NCBI GenBank assembly: GCA_958448165.1
Contig: CAUDCW010000001.1
Coordinates: 272,932 to 336,931 of the forward strand
From: an uncultured Oscillospiraceae bacterium
GTDB taxonomy: Bacteria > Bacillota > Clostridia > Oscillospirales > Acutalibacteraceae
DNA: 64,000 bases
Direction of reading: 5' to 3'
The notes under the pieces were generated by a model that was not told the origin of the DNA, did not search any database, and worked only from the letters and a program-made list of their open reading frames with translations. The position numbers were made by a program, and so were the translations under genes. Shown here piece by piece: positions 25,224 to 33,353 of this stretch (position 1 is its first letter; the number at the start of each line of letters is the position of its first letter).

Positions 25224-25427
25224 TTAAGCGTTAACGTTCTCAAGCTCGCGCTGACGAAGGATTGTCTTGATTCTTGCGATATCCTTCTTAACGGCCTTTA
25301 AACGCATCGGGTTGTCAAGCTGGTTGATGGCATGCTGGAAACGAAGCTGGAAAAGCTCTTCCTTAAGCTCTTTTACTTTAAGCTCAAGCTCATCTACTGA
25401 CAGCTCTCTGATTTCTGCTGCTTTCAT
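25224..25427 (-). CDS. rpmC: Ribosomal protein L29
   Basis: The product has 67 residues, a helical hairpin with LKEELFQLRFQHAINQLDN. Its start overlaps the rplP stop by 1 nt (translational coupling). Confidence 0.98.
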   Translation of the reverse strand: MKAAEIRELSVDELELKVKELKEELFQLRFQHAINQLDNPMRLKAVKKDIARIKTILRQRELENVNA

Positions 25428-25849
25428 TACTGCTCAACCCCCTCATCTTTTTTAACAAATTTACACTTGATCGGAAGCTTGTTGGCTGCAAGGCGAAGAG
25501 CCTCTCTTGCTGTTGCTTCCGGAACACCTGCAAGCTCGAACATAACTCTGCCCGGCTTAACAACTGCTACCCAGTACTCCGGTGAACCTTTACCGGAACC
25601 CATTCGGGTTTCAGCAGGCTTCTCTGTAACCGGCTTATCCGGGAAAATCTTTATCCAAACCTTACCAAATCTTTTGCAGTAACGTGTCATAGCGATACGG
25701 GCTGCCTCGATCTGATTAGATGTGATCCATGACGGCTCAAGCGCCTGAAGGCCGTACTCACCGTAAGTAACCTTGTTGCCACGGTATGCTTTGCCCTTCA
25801 TGCGGCCTCTGTGAACTCTTCTGTATTTTACACGCTTAGGTAAAAGCAT
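25427..25849 (-). CDS. rplP: Ribosomal protein L16
   Basis: The product has 140 residues. It starts MLLPKRVKYRRVHRGRMKG and contains GSGKGSPEYWVAVVKPG. Its ATG overlaps the rpsC stop (TAATG). It lies near the A-site tRNA. Confidence 0.98.
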   Translation of the reverse strand: MLLPKRVKYRRVHRGRMKGKAYRGNKVTYGEYGLQALEPSWITSNQIEAARIAMTRYCKRFGKVWIKIFPDKPVTEKPAETRMGSGKGSPEYWVAVVKPGRVMFELAGVPEATAREALRLAANKLPIKCKFVKKDEGVEQ

Positions 25850-26514
25850 TACTTACTGCCTCCTTCTTTGCGGGGCTTGCGCTGTTCCTGCAAAACCTCG
25901 CCCTTATAAAGCCAAACCTTAACGCCGATGATGCCGTAGGTTGTGGCTGCCTCTGCAAATCCGTAATCAATGTCAGCTCTGAGTGTCTGAAGCGGAATTG
26001 TACCCTCGTGGTAGCTTTCGCTGCGGGCAATTTCTGCGCCGCCAAGACGACCGCTGCACTGAGTTTTGATACCCTTTGCGCCGAATCTCATAGCACGGCC
26101 GATAGCCTGCTTCATAGCACGGCGGAAAGAAATTCTCTTCTCAAGCTGCTGAGCAATGCTCTCTGCGATAAGCTGTGCGTTCATATCAGGAGATTTAACC
26201 TCTACGATATTGATTGCAACGTGCTTGCCGAGCATTTTCTCACACTGAAGACGAAGCTTTTCTATCTCGCTGCCGCCCTTGCCGATAACCATACCCGGCT
26301 TAGCGCAGTGAATGTGAATTCTAACCTTTGATGCGTCACGCTCGATTTCAATCTTTGGAACGCCTGCTGCTGCAAGCTGCTTCTTCAAAGTTTTACGGAG
26401 GTTGTAGTCCTCAACAAGTGTGTCGCCAAAGTCTTTTTTATTTGCGAACCAGCGTGATTCCCAATCTTTAATAACGCCAACACGCAGACCGTGCGGATTA
26501 ACTTTTTGGCCCAT
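25849..26514 (-). CDS. rpsC: Ribosomal protein S3
   Basis: The product has 221 residues. It starts MGQKVNPHGLRVG, has a KH domain with MVIGKGGSEI and the C-terminal block GIKTQCSGRLGGAEIARSE. It lines the mRNA entry channel. Confidence 0.98.
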   Translation of the reverse strand: MGQKVNPHGLRVGVIKDWESRWFANKKDFGDTLVEDYNLRKTLKKQLAAAGVPKIEIERDASKVRIHIHCAKPGMVIGKGGSEIEKLRLQCEKMLGKHVAINIVEVKSPDMNAQLIAESIAQQLEKRISFRRAMKQAIGRAMRFGAKGIKTQCSGRLGGAEIARSESYHEGTIPLQTLRADIDYGFAEAATTYGIIGVKVWLYKGEVLQEQRKPRKEGGSK

Positions 26515-26532
26515 TTACTTTACCTCCTTTGA

Positions 26533-26868
26533 TTATTCCATTTCCTTGAGAACAAGTGTGATGTGTGAAGTCTTCTTGTTAATTCTGTATGCACGACCCT
26601 GTGCTCTCGGACGGATACGCTTGAGGGTCGGACCCTGACTTACGCTGCAGGATGCAACGTAAAGCTTTGAAACATCCATATTGTGGTTGTTCTCAGCATT
26701 TGCCATAGCGGACTTGAGCAGCTTCTGAAGCGGCTCACAAGCAGCCTTGGGAGTATGCTGAAGAATTGCCATTGCAAGATCTGCCGGCTTGTTTCTGATA
26801 AGATCAAGCACAACTGAAACCTTTCTCGGCGCAATACGGACATAGTTTAAATATGCCTTGGATTCCAT
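26533..26868 (-). CDS. rplV: Ribosomal protein L22
   Basis: The start is ATG at 26868 after AAAGGAG; the longer frame overlaps rpsS. The product has 111 residues. The extended hairpin block (about residues 78-98) reads GPTLKRIRPRAQGRAYRI. It lines the exit tunnel. Confidence 0.98.
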   Translation of the reverse strand: MESKAYLNYVRIAPRKVSVVLDLIRNKPADLAMAILQHTPKAACEPLQKLLKSAMANAENNHNMDVSKLYVASCSVSQGPTLKRIRPRAQGRAYRINKKTSHITLVLKEME

Positions 26869-26887
26869 TGCAAAACTCTCCTTTCGC

Positions 26888-27160
26888 TTACTTGCTTGTT
26901 TTAGAACCGGCGTGGCCTCTGAAGGTTCTGGTCGGTGCAAACTCGCCGAGCTTGTGGCCTACCATATCTTCTGTAACATACACCGGAACGTGCTTGCGTC
27001 CGTCATGGACTGCAAATGTATGACCCACGAAGTCAGGGAAGATTGTTGAAGATCTGCTCCAGGTTTTGAGAATTCTCTTCTCTCCTGCTTCGTTCATTGC
27101 CTGAATCCTCTTAAGCAGCACAGGCTGCACATAAGGACCCTTTTTAATGCTTCTGCCCAT
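26888..27160 (-). CDS. rpsS: Ribosomal protein S19
   Basis: The product has 90 residues. It starts MGRSIKKGPYV and ends TRTFRGHAGSK. It is a 30S head protein. Confidence 0.98.
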   Translation of the reverse strand: MGRSIKKGPYVQPVLLKRIQAMNEAGEKRILKTWSRSSTIFPDFVGHTFAVHDGRKHVPVYVTEDMVGHKLGEFAPTRTFRGHAGSKTSK

Positions 27161-27184
27161 AATTTAAGCTCCTTTCGCTGCCTA

Positions 27185-28018
27185 TTACTTACCGTTTCTG
27201 CGTCTTACGATATACTTGTCTGAACGGTTATGATGCTTTCTGGTCTTGTAACCGAGAGCAGGCTTGCCCCACGGTGTGCAAGGACCCGGACGTCCAACAG
27301 GGCTCTTACCCTCACCACCGCCGTGCGGGTGGTCGTTCGGGTTCATTACAGAACCTCTGACTGTCGGTCTCCAGCCCATATTTCTCTTACGGCCTGCTTT
27401 ACCGATCTTAACATTCTCGTGGTCTGTGTTTGAAACCTGACCGATTGTTGCCATGCAGTTTGCAGGTACGTTTCTGAGTTCGCCTGAAGGAAGTCTTAAA
27501 AGAGCCATTCCGTTTTCCTTAGCCATAAGCTGAGCCATATTGCCGGCTGCACGAGCAAGCTGTGCGCCTCTGCCCGGATAAAGCTCTACGTTATGGATAA
27601 ATGTACCGGTCGGAATGTTTGCAAGCGGAAGTGCGTTGCCCGGCTTGATATCAGCCGATGCACCTGCAACAACTGTGTCGCCAACCTTTACGCCGTTAGG
27701 AGCGATGATGTAGCTCTTTTCGCCGTCTTCGTACTCAACAAGTGCGATGAAAGCGCTGCGGTTCGGGTCGTACTCGAGTGTTGCGATTTTACCGGGAACG
27801 TCAAATTTCTGACGCTTAAAATCAATGATACGATACTTTCTGCGGTTACCGCCGCCTCTGTGACGAACGGTGATTCTTCCGTAGCTGTTGCGGCCTGACT
27901 TTTTCTTAAGAGGTGCAAGCAAGCTTTTTTCGGGAGCAACCTTTGAAAGAACCGAATAATCTGTAACCGACATATTTCTTCTTGCGTTTGTTGTCGGCTT
28001 AAATACTTTAATGGCCAT
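27185..28018 (-). CDS. rplB: Ribosomal protein L2
   Basis: The product has 277 residues. It contains GRNSYGRITVRHRGGGNRRK and the C-terminal block VRGSVMNPNDHPHGGGEG with the conserved His near the peptidyl-transferase centre. Confidence 0.98.
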   Translation of the reverse strand: MAIKVFKPTTNARRNMSVTDYSVLSKVAPEKSLLAPLKKKSGRNSYGRITVRHRGGGNRRKYRIIDFKRQKFDVPGKIATLEYDPNRSAFIALVEYEDGEKSYIIAPNGVKVGDTVVAGASADIKPGNALPLANIPTGTFIHNVELYPGRGAQLARAAGNMAQLMAKENGMALLRLPSGELRNVPANCMATIGQVSNTDHENVKIGKAGRKRNMGWRPTVRGSVMNPNDHPHGGGEGKSPVGRPGPCTPWGKPALGYKTRKHHNRSDKYIVRRRNGK

Positions 28019-28098
28019 TCGATTTCACTCTCCTCATGATGGCTTTGCGGGGATATGGCTTTCCCCATACTTTCTGCCTGTTTTATTTTTTTACAGGC

Positions 28099-28389
28099 TT
28101 ACATCATGCCTTCAAAAAATTCAATAGTTTTGCTGTCCTGTGTAAGAGTTACATAAGCCTTTTTCCAGCTCGGTGTATAACCCTCATTTCTACCCTGACG
28201 GCGGAGATGACCTCTTACGTTAACAGTGTTTACTTTCTTTACCTTAACCTTGAAAAGCTCTTCAACTGCTTTTGCAATCTCAATCTTTCCTGCAGACTTG
28301 GCAACCTCGAAAGTGTACTTTTTCTCGGCAATGCCAGCCATGCTCTTTTCTGTTACAACCGGACGGATGATAATATCCTGTGCTGCCAT
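28099..28389 (-). CDS. rplW: Ribosomal protein L23
   Basis: The product has 96 residues with IIIRPVVTEKSM and YTFEVAKSAGKIEIAKAVE. Its ATG overlaps the rplD stop by 1 nt. It is the docking site for SRP and trigger factor at the tunnel exit. Confidence 0.98.
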   Translation of the reverse strand: MAAQDIIIRPVVTEKSMAGIAEKKYTFEVAKSAGKIEIAKAVEELFKVKVKKVNTVNVRGHLRRQGRNEGYTPSWKKAYVTLTQDSKTIEFFEGMM

Positions 28390-29012
28390 TATGCGTACAC
28401 CTCCTCAATCTTTGCTACAGCATCCTTAACGATGATGAGCTTATCTGCATTTAACATATCATAAACATTAAGTGTGTTTACCTGAGCTGTCTTAACGCCC
28501 GGAATATTTCTTGCCGAAGCAATAACCTTGCTGTCAACCTCAGGAAGAACGATAAGTGCCTTCTTTTCAGAACCTACTGCCTTAAGCATATCGGCAATAA
28601 CCTTTGTCTTGTAGGTATCTGTTGTCAAAGAATCGAGAACGATGATTTCGTCTGCTGCTGCCTTTGACGAGAAAGCTGATTTCATAGCCAGTCTTCTTAC
28701 CTTCTTGTTTACAGAGAATCTGTAGCTTCTCGGCTTCGGTGCAAAAACAACGCCGCCGTGAGTCCACTGCGGAGCTCTTGTTGAGCCCTGTCTTGCGTGG
28801 CCTGTGCCCTTCTGTCTCCAAGGCTTTTTGCCGCCGCCGGAAACCTCTGAACGAGTAAGAGCCGACTGTGTGCCCTGACGCTGGTTTGCAAGATAGTTTA
28901 CAACCATCTGGTGCATAACTGCTGCGTTAGGCTCAATTGCGAAAATGGCGTCGCTCAAGGTGATTTCTGAAACCTTGTTGCCTGCCATATCTACTACTGC
29001 TACATTAGGCAT
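28389..29012 (-). CDS. rplD: Ribosomal protein L4
   Basis: The product has 207 residues. The tunnel loop contains GGGKKPWRQKGTGHARQGS. In other bacteria L4 represses its own S10 operon through the leader RNA; a long structured leader is present here too. Confidence 0.98.
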   Translation of the reverse strand: MPNVAVVDMAGNKVSEITLSDAIFAIEPNAAVMHQMVVNYLANQRQGTQSALTRSEVSGGGKKPWRQKGTGHARQGSTRAPQWTHGGVVFAPKPRSYRFSVNKKVRRLAMKSAFSSKAAADEIIVLDSLTTDTYKTKVIADMLKAVGSEKKALIVLPEVDSKVIASARNIPGVKTAQVNTLNVYDMLNADKLIIVKDAVAKIEEVYA

Positions 29013-29029
29013 TTAAATTCCTCCTCTCA

Positions 29030-29662
29030 TTAAGCCTTAACGGAGTCACGGATTACTACCGTACCGCCGTTAGGACCGGGAACAGCACCCTTGATAGCGA
29101 TAAGATTGCTTTCGGCGTCAACCTTAACAACCTTTAAGTTCTGTACTGTAACCTTTTCTGCTCCAAGATGACCTGCCATCTTCTTGCCCTTCCAAACTCT
29201 TGAAGGGGAAGAACATGAACCGATTGAACCGCCTGTACGAACGCAGGGGCCTGTACCGTGTGTTTCCTTGAGTCTCTGGAAGTTCCAGCGCTTAATAACG
29301 CCCGCAAAGCCCTTACCTTTGCTTGTGCCGGTAACATCAATCTTGTCGCCTGCTGCAAATACGTCAGCCTTTACGATGTCGCCTACATTGTAAGCGTCTG
29401 TGTTTTCAAAACGGAACTCTCTTAAAGTTCTCTTCGGTGCTACGCCTGCCTTATCGAAGTGACCCTTCATCGGCTTGTTAACCTGGCTGGCTCTCAAATC
29501 GCCAAAGCCGAGCTGTACTGCTGCGTAGCCGTCGTTTTCAACAGTCTTTTTCTGAGAAACAACGCATGGGCCTGCTTCTACAACTGTTACGGGAACAACG
29601 TTGCCCTTTTCGTCGAAAATCTGTGTCATACCGATTTTCTTACCGATAATTGCTTTCTGCAT
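29030..29662 (-). CDS. rplC: Ribosomal protein L3
   Basis: The product has 210 residues. It starts MQKAIIGKKIGMTQIFDEKG and has the central loop GVIKRWNFQRLKETHGTGP near the peptidyl-transferase centre. Confidence 0.98.
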   Translation of the reverse strand: MQKAIIGKKIGMTQIFDEKGNVVPVTVVEAGPCVVSQKKTVENDGYAAVQLGFGDLRASQVNKPMKGHFDKAGVAPKRTLREFRFENTDAYNVGDIVKADVFAAGDKIDVTGTSKGKGFAGVIKRWNFQRLKETHGTGPCVRTGGSIGSCSSPSRVWKGKKMAGHLGAEKVTVQNLKVVKVDAESNLIAIKGAVPGPNGGTVVIRDSVKA

Positions 29663-29730
29663 ATCTATGCCTCCTGTAAGGTTATTGGTTGGGATTTCCC
29701 AACATGACCCTGTCTGCGGTTGGTTGAAAA

Positions 29731-30042
29731 TTATAATTTGATTTCAATTTCAACACCGGCAGGGAGCTCTAAGCTCATAAGAGCCTCGACTGTCTTGTTT
29801 GACGGTCTTAAAATGTCGATAAGTCTTTTGTGAGTTCTCATCTCAAACTGCTCACGGCTGTCCTTATACTTATGAACGGCGCGGAGAATTGTGATAACCT
29901 GCTTCTCTGTCGGGAGCGGCACCGGACCGGAAACCCTTGCACCTGTGCGCTTTGCTGTCTGAACAATTCTTTCAGCAGACTGATCAACAAGCTGATGATC
30001 ATAACCCTTTAATCTTATCCTTATTTTTTCCTTGACTGCCAC
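29731..30042 (-). CDS. rpsJ: Ribosomal protein S10
   Basis: The start is GTG at 30042, 9 nt after AAGGAGG, giving 103 residues starting MAVKEKIRIRLKGYDH. The frame stays open for another 31 codons upstream, but these lie in the leader RNA. It is the first gene of the cluster. S10 is a 30S head protein and also the NusE elongation factor. Confidence 0.98.
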   Translation of the reverse strand: MAVKEKIRIRLKGYDHQLVDQSAERIVQTAKRTGARVSGPVPLPTEKQVITILRAVHKYKDSREQFEMRTHKRLIDILRPSNKTVEALMSLELPAGVEIEIKL

Positions 30043-30306
30043 GAAAATCGCCTCCTTAGTATTAGTGGCGGGCGTGCTTTTCGTCACACCGCTCCGGGTG
30101 TTTCGTAAACCACCGTTTAAAAACCGGACTGACATAAGTCACCCCGGGACAAAAAGCATGCAAGCATAGTTGCACCGCAACCCAATGGTGCATCACGCTT
30201 ACGATTATTTTCTTCGCCCGGTTTAAAATCGGACATACTCCACGGAAAAACCGGCCTGTTTCAGCCGCAACCTCCCGCTTCAACGCATATCTGTTGCAGT
30301 CACGCA
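30043..30306 (-). ncRNA. Structured 5' leader of the S10 operon
   Basis: About 264 nt lie between the promoter and rpsJ. The minus-strand RNA can form a 10-bp stem (30158-30149 with 30085-30076, one G-U pair) closing a multi-branched domain next to the ribosome binding site. It also forms a smaller hairpin GCACC/GGTGC and a pair CCGGTTT / AAACCGG upstream. Ribosomal-protein leaders bound by L4 are known ahead of S10 operons in several phyla. This fold does not look like the Escherichia coli one, and no family assignment is made. Confidence 0.6.
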
Positions 30307-30312
30307 AGGTGT

Positions 30313-30341
30313 ATTATAACATAAATACGCCTTTTTAACAA
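30313..30341 (-). promoter_or_regulatory. Promoter of the S10-spc-alpha cluster
   Basis: TTGTTA (30341-30336), 17 bp, TATAAT (30318-30313) on the minus strand. It is the only strong promoter seen ahead of the 31-gene run. Confidence 0.85.
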
Positions 30342-30411
30342 CCCGACAGCGAAATTTGACATTTAGAAGTTTTGTAGAAATATAAAATATTTTTTATTGA
30401 TTTTGCACAAT

Positions 30412-30546
30412 TCAGAACTGCACACTTAAAAGCACCGCAAAACCCGATAAAACCATAAGCCCTGCAATGCCAAGCGCAACCACCCTGACAACTATTGTGC
30501 GCCTGTCCGTCTTTTTCTTCTTGCCTTTGGAATATTTATTATTCAC
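30412..30546 (-). CDS. Small single-pass membrane peptide
   Basis: With a GTG start 8 nt after AAAGGG, the product has 44 residues; an upstream ATG at 30567 would give 51 but has no clear binding site. The N-terminus is very basic (SKGKKKKTDRR). It is followed by one hydrophobic helix of about 22 residues and a short end VQF. It is in the position just upstream of the S10 promoter. No function is recognised. Its composition (positive-inside basic patch, clean helix) supports a real product, but evidence is modest. Confidence 0.5.
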   Translation of the reverse strand: MNNKYSKGKKKKTDRRTIVVRVVALGIAGLMVLSGFAVLLSVQF

Positions 30547-30617
30547 CGTAAAAACCCTTTCTTTCATTCGTCTTAACATATATAATAAGGTATAACTAAA
30601 AATAATTCAAGGTATTT

Positions 30618-30803
30618 TTAAGAGTTGAGAGTTAAGAGTGAAGATGAAACGGGGTCACTCCACTCTTCACTCTTCACTCTTCACTCTCCACTCTTCACTC
30701 TTCACTCTCCACTCTTCACTCTCAACTCTCAACTCTCCACTCTCAACTCTTCACTCTCCACTCTCCACTCTTCACTCTCCACTCTGCGGAGCACAGCTCC
30801 GCT
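30618..30803 (+). repeat. Intergenic repeat family, copy C: heptamer-expanded, core-deleted
   Basis: A short left tail and AAGATGAAACGGGGT remnant are followed directly by about 18 uninterrupted heptamers of the form (C/A)ACTCT(T/C) from 30661 to 30785. Then comes a perfect 7-bp hairpin GCGGAGC-ACA-GCTCCGC. The core of about 200 bp present in other copies is missing. It occupies the space up to 20 bp before the cobO start. Confidence 0.88.
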
Positions 30804-30825
30804 AATCACCAAAGGACGTGATACT

Positions 30826-31335
30826 ATGCTTCATATTTATTACGGTGACGGCAAGGGAAAGACTACCTGTGCTGTCGGCGCAGCTGTAAGGGCAGCCGGA
30901 AATAACCTTAAGGTGCTGTTCGTTCAGCTTTTTAAAACCGAACAAAGCGGCGAGAGAGCCATACTAAAGGCAATTGACGGCGTAGCCCTCACTCCCTGCC
31001 CCGAAAAGCTTAAATTCACATTTCAGATGAACAAAGACGAGCTGGATATAGAAAAGGACAGATGCAGACATCTGCTTGATGAGATTTCCGAGAAATCGTC
31101 AGGCTACGATATGATTATTATTGATGAATTTTTCACGCTTATTGACTGCGCCTTTTTTGACGCAGAGCATCTGCTATCTTATATTAAATCTATATATAAT
31201 GAAACAGAGCTTATACTGACCGGTCATCAGGTTGACGTCCGATTTATTGAGCTTGCGGATTATGCCACTTATTTTGAGTGTCGGAAACACCCGTACAACA
31301 GCGGCGCAAAGCCACGAAAAGGAATTGAATTTTAA
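30826..31335 (+). CDS. cobO: Cob(I)yrinic acid a,c-diamide adenosyltransferase (CobO/BtuR type)
   Basis: The start is ATG at 30826 after AAAGGACG; the frame is open further upstream only because the heptamer repeat has no stops. The product has 169 residues. The P-loop GDGKGKTT is at 7-14 and matches the CobA/CobO/BtuR family, as does the VLFVQLFK strand and IIIDEFF (Walker B-like). The enzyme adds the adenosyl group to cobalamin. This fits the B12-dependent methionine synthase encoded further on. It is the only plus-strand gene between the ribosomal cluster and 36.3 kb. Confidence 0.92.
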   Translation: MLHIYYGDGKGKTTCAVGAAVRAAGNNLKVLFVQLFKTEQSGERAILKAIDGVALTPCPEKLKFTFQMNKDELDIEKDRCRHLLDEISEKSSGYDMIIIDEFFTLIDCAFFDAEHLLSYIKSIYNETELILTGHQVDVRFIELADYATYFECRKHPYNSGAKPRKGIEF

Positions 31336-31373
31336 AAAGGTGAGCAGTTTGTTTTAAGCTGCTCACCTTTATT
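31336..31373 (+). terminator. Terminator after cobO
   Basis: Perfect 12-bp arms AAAGGTGAGCAG (31336-31347) / CTGCTCACCTTT (31359-31370), then ATTTAT. It begins immediately at the stop codon. Confidence 0.85.
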
Positions 31374-31380
31374 TATATCT

Positions 31381-31497
31381 TAATACTCAATACTCAACAC
31401 TGCTAAAGTATGCAACATTTTTCAGAGCGAGCCGGAACGGTCAAGACCGTTCCCTACGAACTCGGTACGGAATTCCTGAAAACTCAAAACTCAAAGC
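31381..31497 (+). repeat. Intergenic repeat family, copy D (right-half fragment)
   Basis: Contains the second sub-hairpin GGAACGGTC-AA-GACCGTTCC with CCTACGAACTC and degenerate heptamers (ACTCAAA). It ends 1 bp before the stop codon of the dockerin peptidase gene. Confidence 0.75.
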
Positions 31498-32568
31498 TTA
31501 TTCATATGCTCTTATTGAGTAAGAATACGGTATATATCTGCCTGTGCTGTTCAGATAGGTTTCAAGATTTGACAGCACACCTCCCCACGGGTTTGCAATC
31601 AGGAAATCGGAGGTCTTGAGGTTTGAAGAACTCGCACCCGGCTTTATACCTACAATAGTTACCCAGTGGTCGCTGTAGCCGTTATCTGTGTTTATTATTG
31701 TCGGATTGCCCTTTTTAAGCTGATTATAAGCTATTTTCAGCTTATCCGAAACGCTGTTGTTATAATAACGCACATTTGCAAGACCAAAACCGGCTCCCCA
31801 TGAAGTCCATATTATCTTTGAGTCATTGGGGGCAATTTTTTTGCCGTAATACATTGATGCACCGATTGCCTCCGCAGTTGCACTGCAGCCGACATTTGTG
31901 CTGCCCTCGTTGAATTTGCTGTAATTGCGCTGGTCATAAAGGTACGAATTCGAATAATTGTCGCACACTTTATATGTAACTCCTTTGTGCTGAATTGTCC
32001 CGGCAGACTGTGGCGCTGTCACCGTAACAGTACACTTTGCCGAATAATTTCCGTCAACAGAGGTAGCCGTTATCGTCGCTGTTCCGGCGGCTTTGGCTGT
32101 CACCTTGCCGTTGGAATTCACCGTTGCGACAGAGCTTTTTGATGTAGAGTATGACAAATATTTGTTTGTAGCGGTTGTCGGCGTTACGTTTGCTCCGAGC
32201 GAGAAGCTGTTTCCAACCTCAAGCGTTTTTGTTTTTGAAGCAACAGTTGTTCCCGTTACCCTTACCGTACTGCCGCTGACTGAATAATCCATCAGTTCCA
32301 GAGCGTGGCTGAGCTTCAGACCGCTTGTAGGCATACCTGCCGCAGTAAGATATTCAGCTGTAACCACGTTGTCGCCGAGCGCACATTTCATAACCTTTAT
32401 TGCATCTGCTGTTGAAACATATCCGTTGTGGTCAACATCACCGTAAACAGTCTTTGCGATTGCCGATGAAGCGATATCGTCTGTCTCAACTGCTGCTGCA
32501 CAATATACGCTTGTTATCGCTATTGCAGACGCCGCCGCAACAGCAAGTATTTTACTTGGTTTTTGCAT
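31498..32568 (-). CDS. Secreted dockerin / BIG2 / C39-like cysteine peptidase
   Basis: The start is ATG at 32568 after TTGGAG, giving 356 residues. There is a signal peptide (about 1-25, cleaved near CAAAVE). Residues 42-97 are a dockerin-like module: the first F-hand GDVDHNGYVSTADA is intact, the second (TSGLKLSHALELM) has lost its calcium loop. A BIG2 domain spans about 105-184. Residues 195-356 are a C39-like papain-fold peptidase with Cys228 (in NVGCSATAEA), His301 (SDHWVTIVG) and Asn326 (ANPWGG). It probably attaches to a cohesin scaffold outside the cell. The protein target is unknown. Confidence 0.82.
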   Translation of the reverse strand: MQKPSKILAVAAASAIAITSVYCAAAVETDDIASSAIAKTVYGDVDHNGYVSTADAIKVMKCALGDNVVTAEYLTAAGMPTSGLKLSHALELMDYSVSGSTVRVTGTTVASKTKTLEVGNSFSLGANVTPTTATNKYLSYSTSKSSVATVNSNGKVTAKAAGTATITATSVDGNYSAKCTVTVTAPQSAGTIQHKGVTYKVCDNYSNSYLYDQRNYSKFNEGSTNVGCSATAEAIGASMYYGKKIAPNDSKIIWTSWGAGFGLANVRYYNNSVSDKLKIAYNQLKKGNPTIINTDNGYSDHWVTIVGIKPGASSSNLKTSDFLIANPWGGVLSNLETYLNSTGRYIPYSYSIRAYE

Positions 32569-32599
32569 AGGAAAACTCCAATCTTTTTTTATCACAAGA

Positions 32600-32628
32600 A
32601 TTGTAACAAAATTATTACAACCTGTCAA
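32600..32628 (-). promoter_or_regulatory. Promoter of the dockerin peptidase gene
   Basis: TTGACA (32628-32623), 17 bp, TACAAT (32605-32600). A dyad TTGTAA-N8-TTACAA overlaps the spacer and -10 box. Confidence 0.8.
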
Positions 32629-32680
32629 GAAAGATTACAGCGCCGTCATCACAGACATTGTTATGGTTTTCCTTGGTTTT

Positions 32681-33196
32681 TTAGTCAATTATCTCAATAA
32701 TCACGTTTTTGGCAAGCGAACGGTTGCGGTATCGCAAGTCCTCTGTCACCTCTTTAACAACCTCTAAAAACGGCGGCAGCTCCGGTATCTGCTGTTCACT
32801 TTTCAATTCAACCTCAACTGTCGCCCTGTCACTCCAAAAGTCATATATGTCAAGCTCTATTGTCTGACCCTTATATTCAAAGCTGTGTCTGTGCTTATGA
32901 ATCGGCAGATACTGCGGGTCACGGTGTTCTGAGAGGATTTCAAATTCTTCTGTTGCAATATTCTCCTCAATTTCCACCCTCTTTACAGGCGTTATATCCC
33001 TTTTATACGTTTTTTTGCAGGTGACAATTCCGTTTCTCGCACTTTTTCTTATTCTTATGCCGCCCCCGTCAAAGTCAGGCGACAGATACATTTGTATCAT
33101 TTCGGTATCCGTATAACCGCTCTGATTTTTCAGCATATTTACATCCGGCATCCTGATAAGATATTTTCTTTCAATTTCCAACGGTAAATTATTCAT
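32681..33196 (-). CDS. CYTH-domain phosphohydrolase-like protein
   Basis: The start is ATG at 33196 after GGAGAGG, giving 171 residues. The metal/triphosphate-binding motif ExExK is at residues 7-11 (EIERK). It is followed by alternating charged strands (RIRKSARNG, TCKKTYKR, KRVEIEENI, IELDIYDF, ATVEVELKS) that build the CYTH tunnel. Members act on triphosphates, for example as inorganic triphosphatase. No partner gene is adjacent that would narrow the role. Confidence 0.88.
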   Translation of the reverse strand: MNNLPLEIERKYLIRMPDVNMLKNQSGYTDTEMIQMYLSPDFDGGGIRIRKSARNGIVTCKKTYKRDITPVKRVEIEENIATEEFEILSEHRDPQYLPIHKHRHSFEYKGQTIELDIYDFWSDRATVEVELKSEQQIPELPPFLEVVKEVTEDLRYRNRSLAKNVIIEIID

Positions 33197-33288
33197 TTTT
33201 CCACACCTCTCCTGTATGTTAAAAAGCATAACAGAATAAATTTATACAGTCAATAGTGCTGATGCCGTTTATCTTCAGCATGATAACA

Positions 33289-33320
33289 CAAAAAGGGATG
33301 CTCTCGCACCCCCTTTTGTC
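33289..33320 (-). terminator. Terminator after the dockerin amylase
   Basis: The minus strand reads AAAAGGGGGTGC-GAGA-GCATCCCTTTTT. The stem has a small bulge and ends in a T run. Confidence 0.75.
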
Positions 33321-33353
33321 AATTATTTATGTCCGTATGAAAGCCATTGATTT

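Noticed and set aside
30062..30307. Reading frame within the S10 leader
   Set aside because: It has no ribosome binding site and overlaps the structured leader; rpsJ starts at GTG 30042.
30657..30790. CRISPR-like array
   Set aside because: Units are 7 bp and directly adjacent with no spacers, so it is a microsatellite; no cas genes are present.
30625..30825. N-terminal extension of CobO rich in Ser/Leu/Thr/His
   Set aside because: This is translation of the heptamer repeat. The family P-loop must be near the N-terminus, and a ribosome binding site precedes the ATG at 30826.
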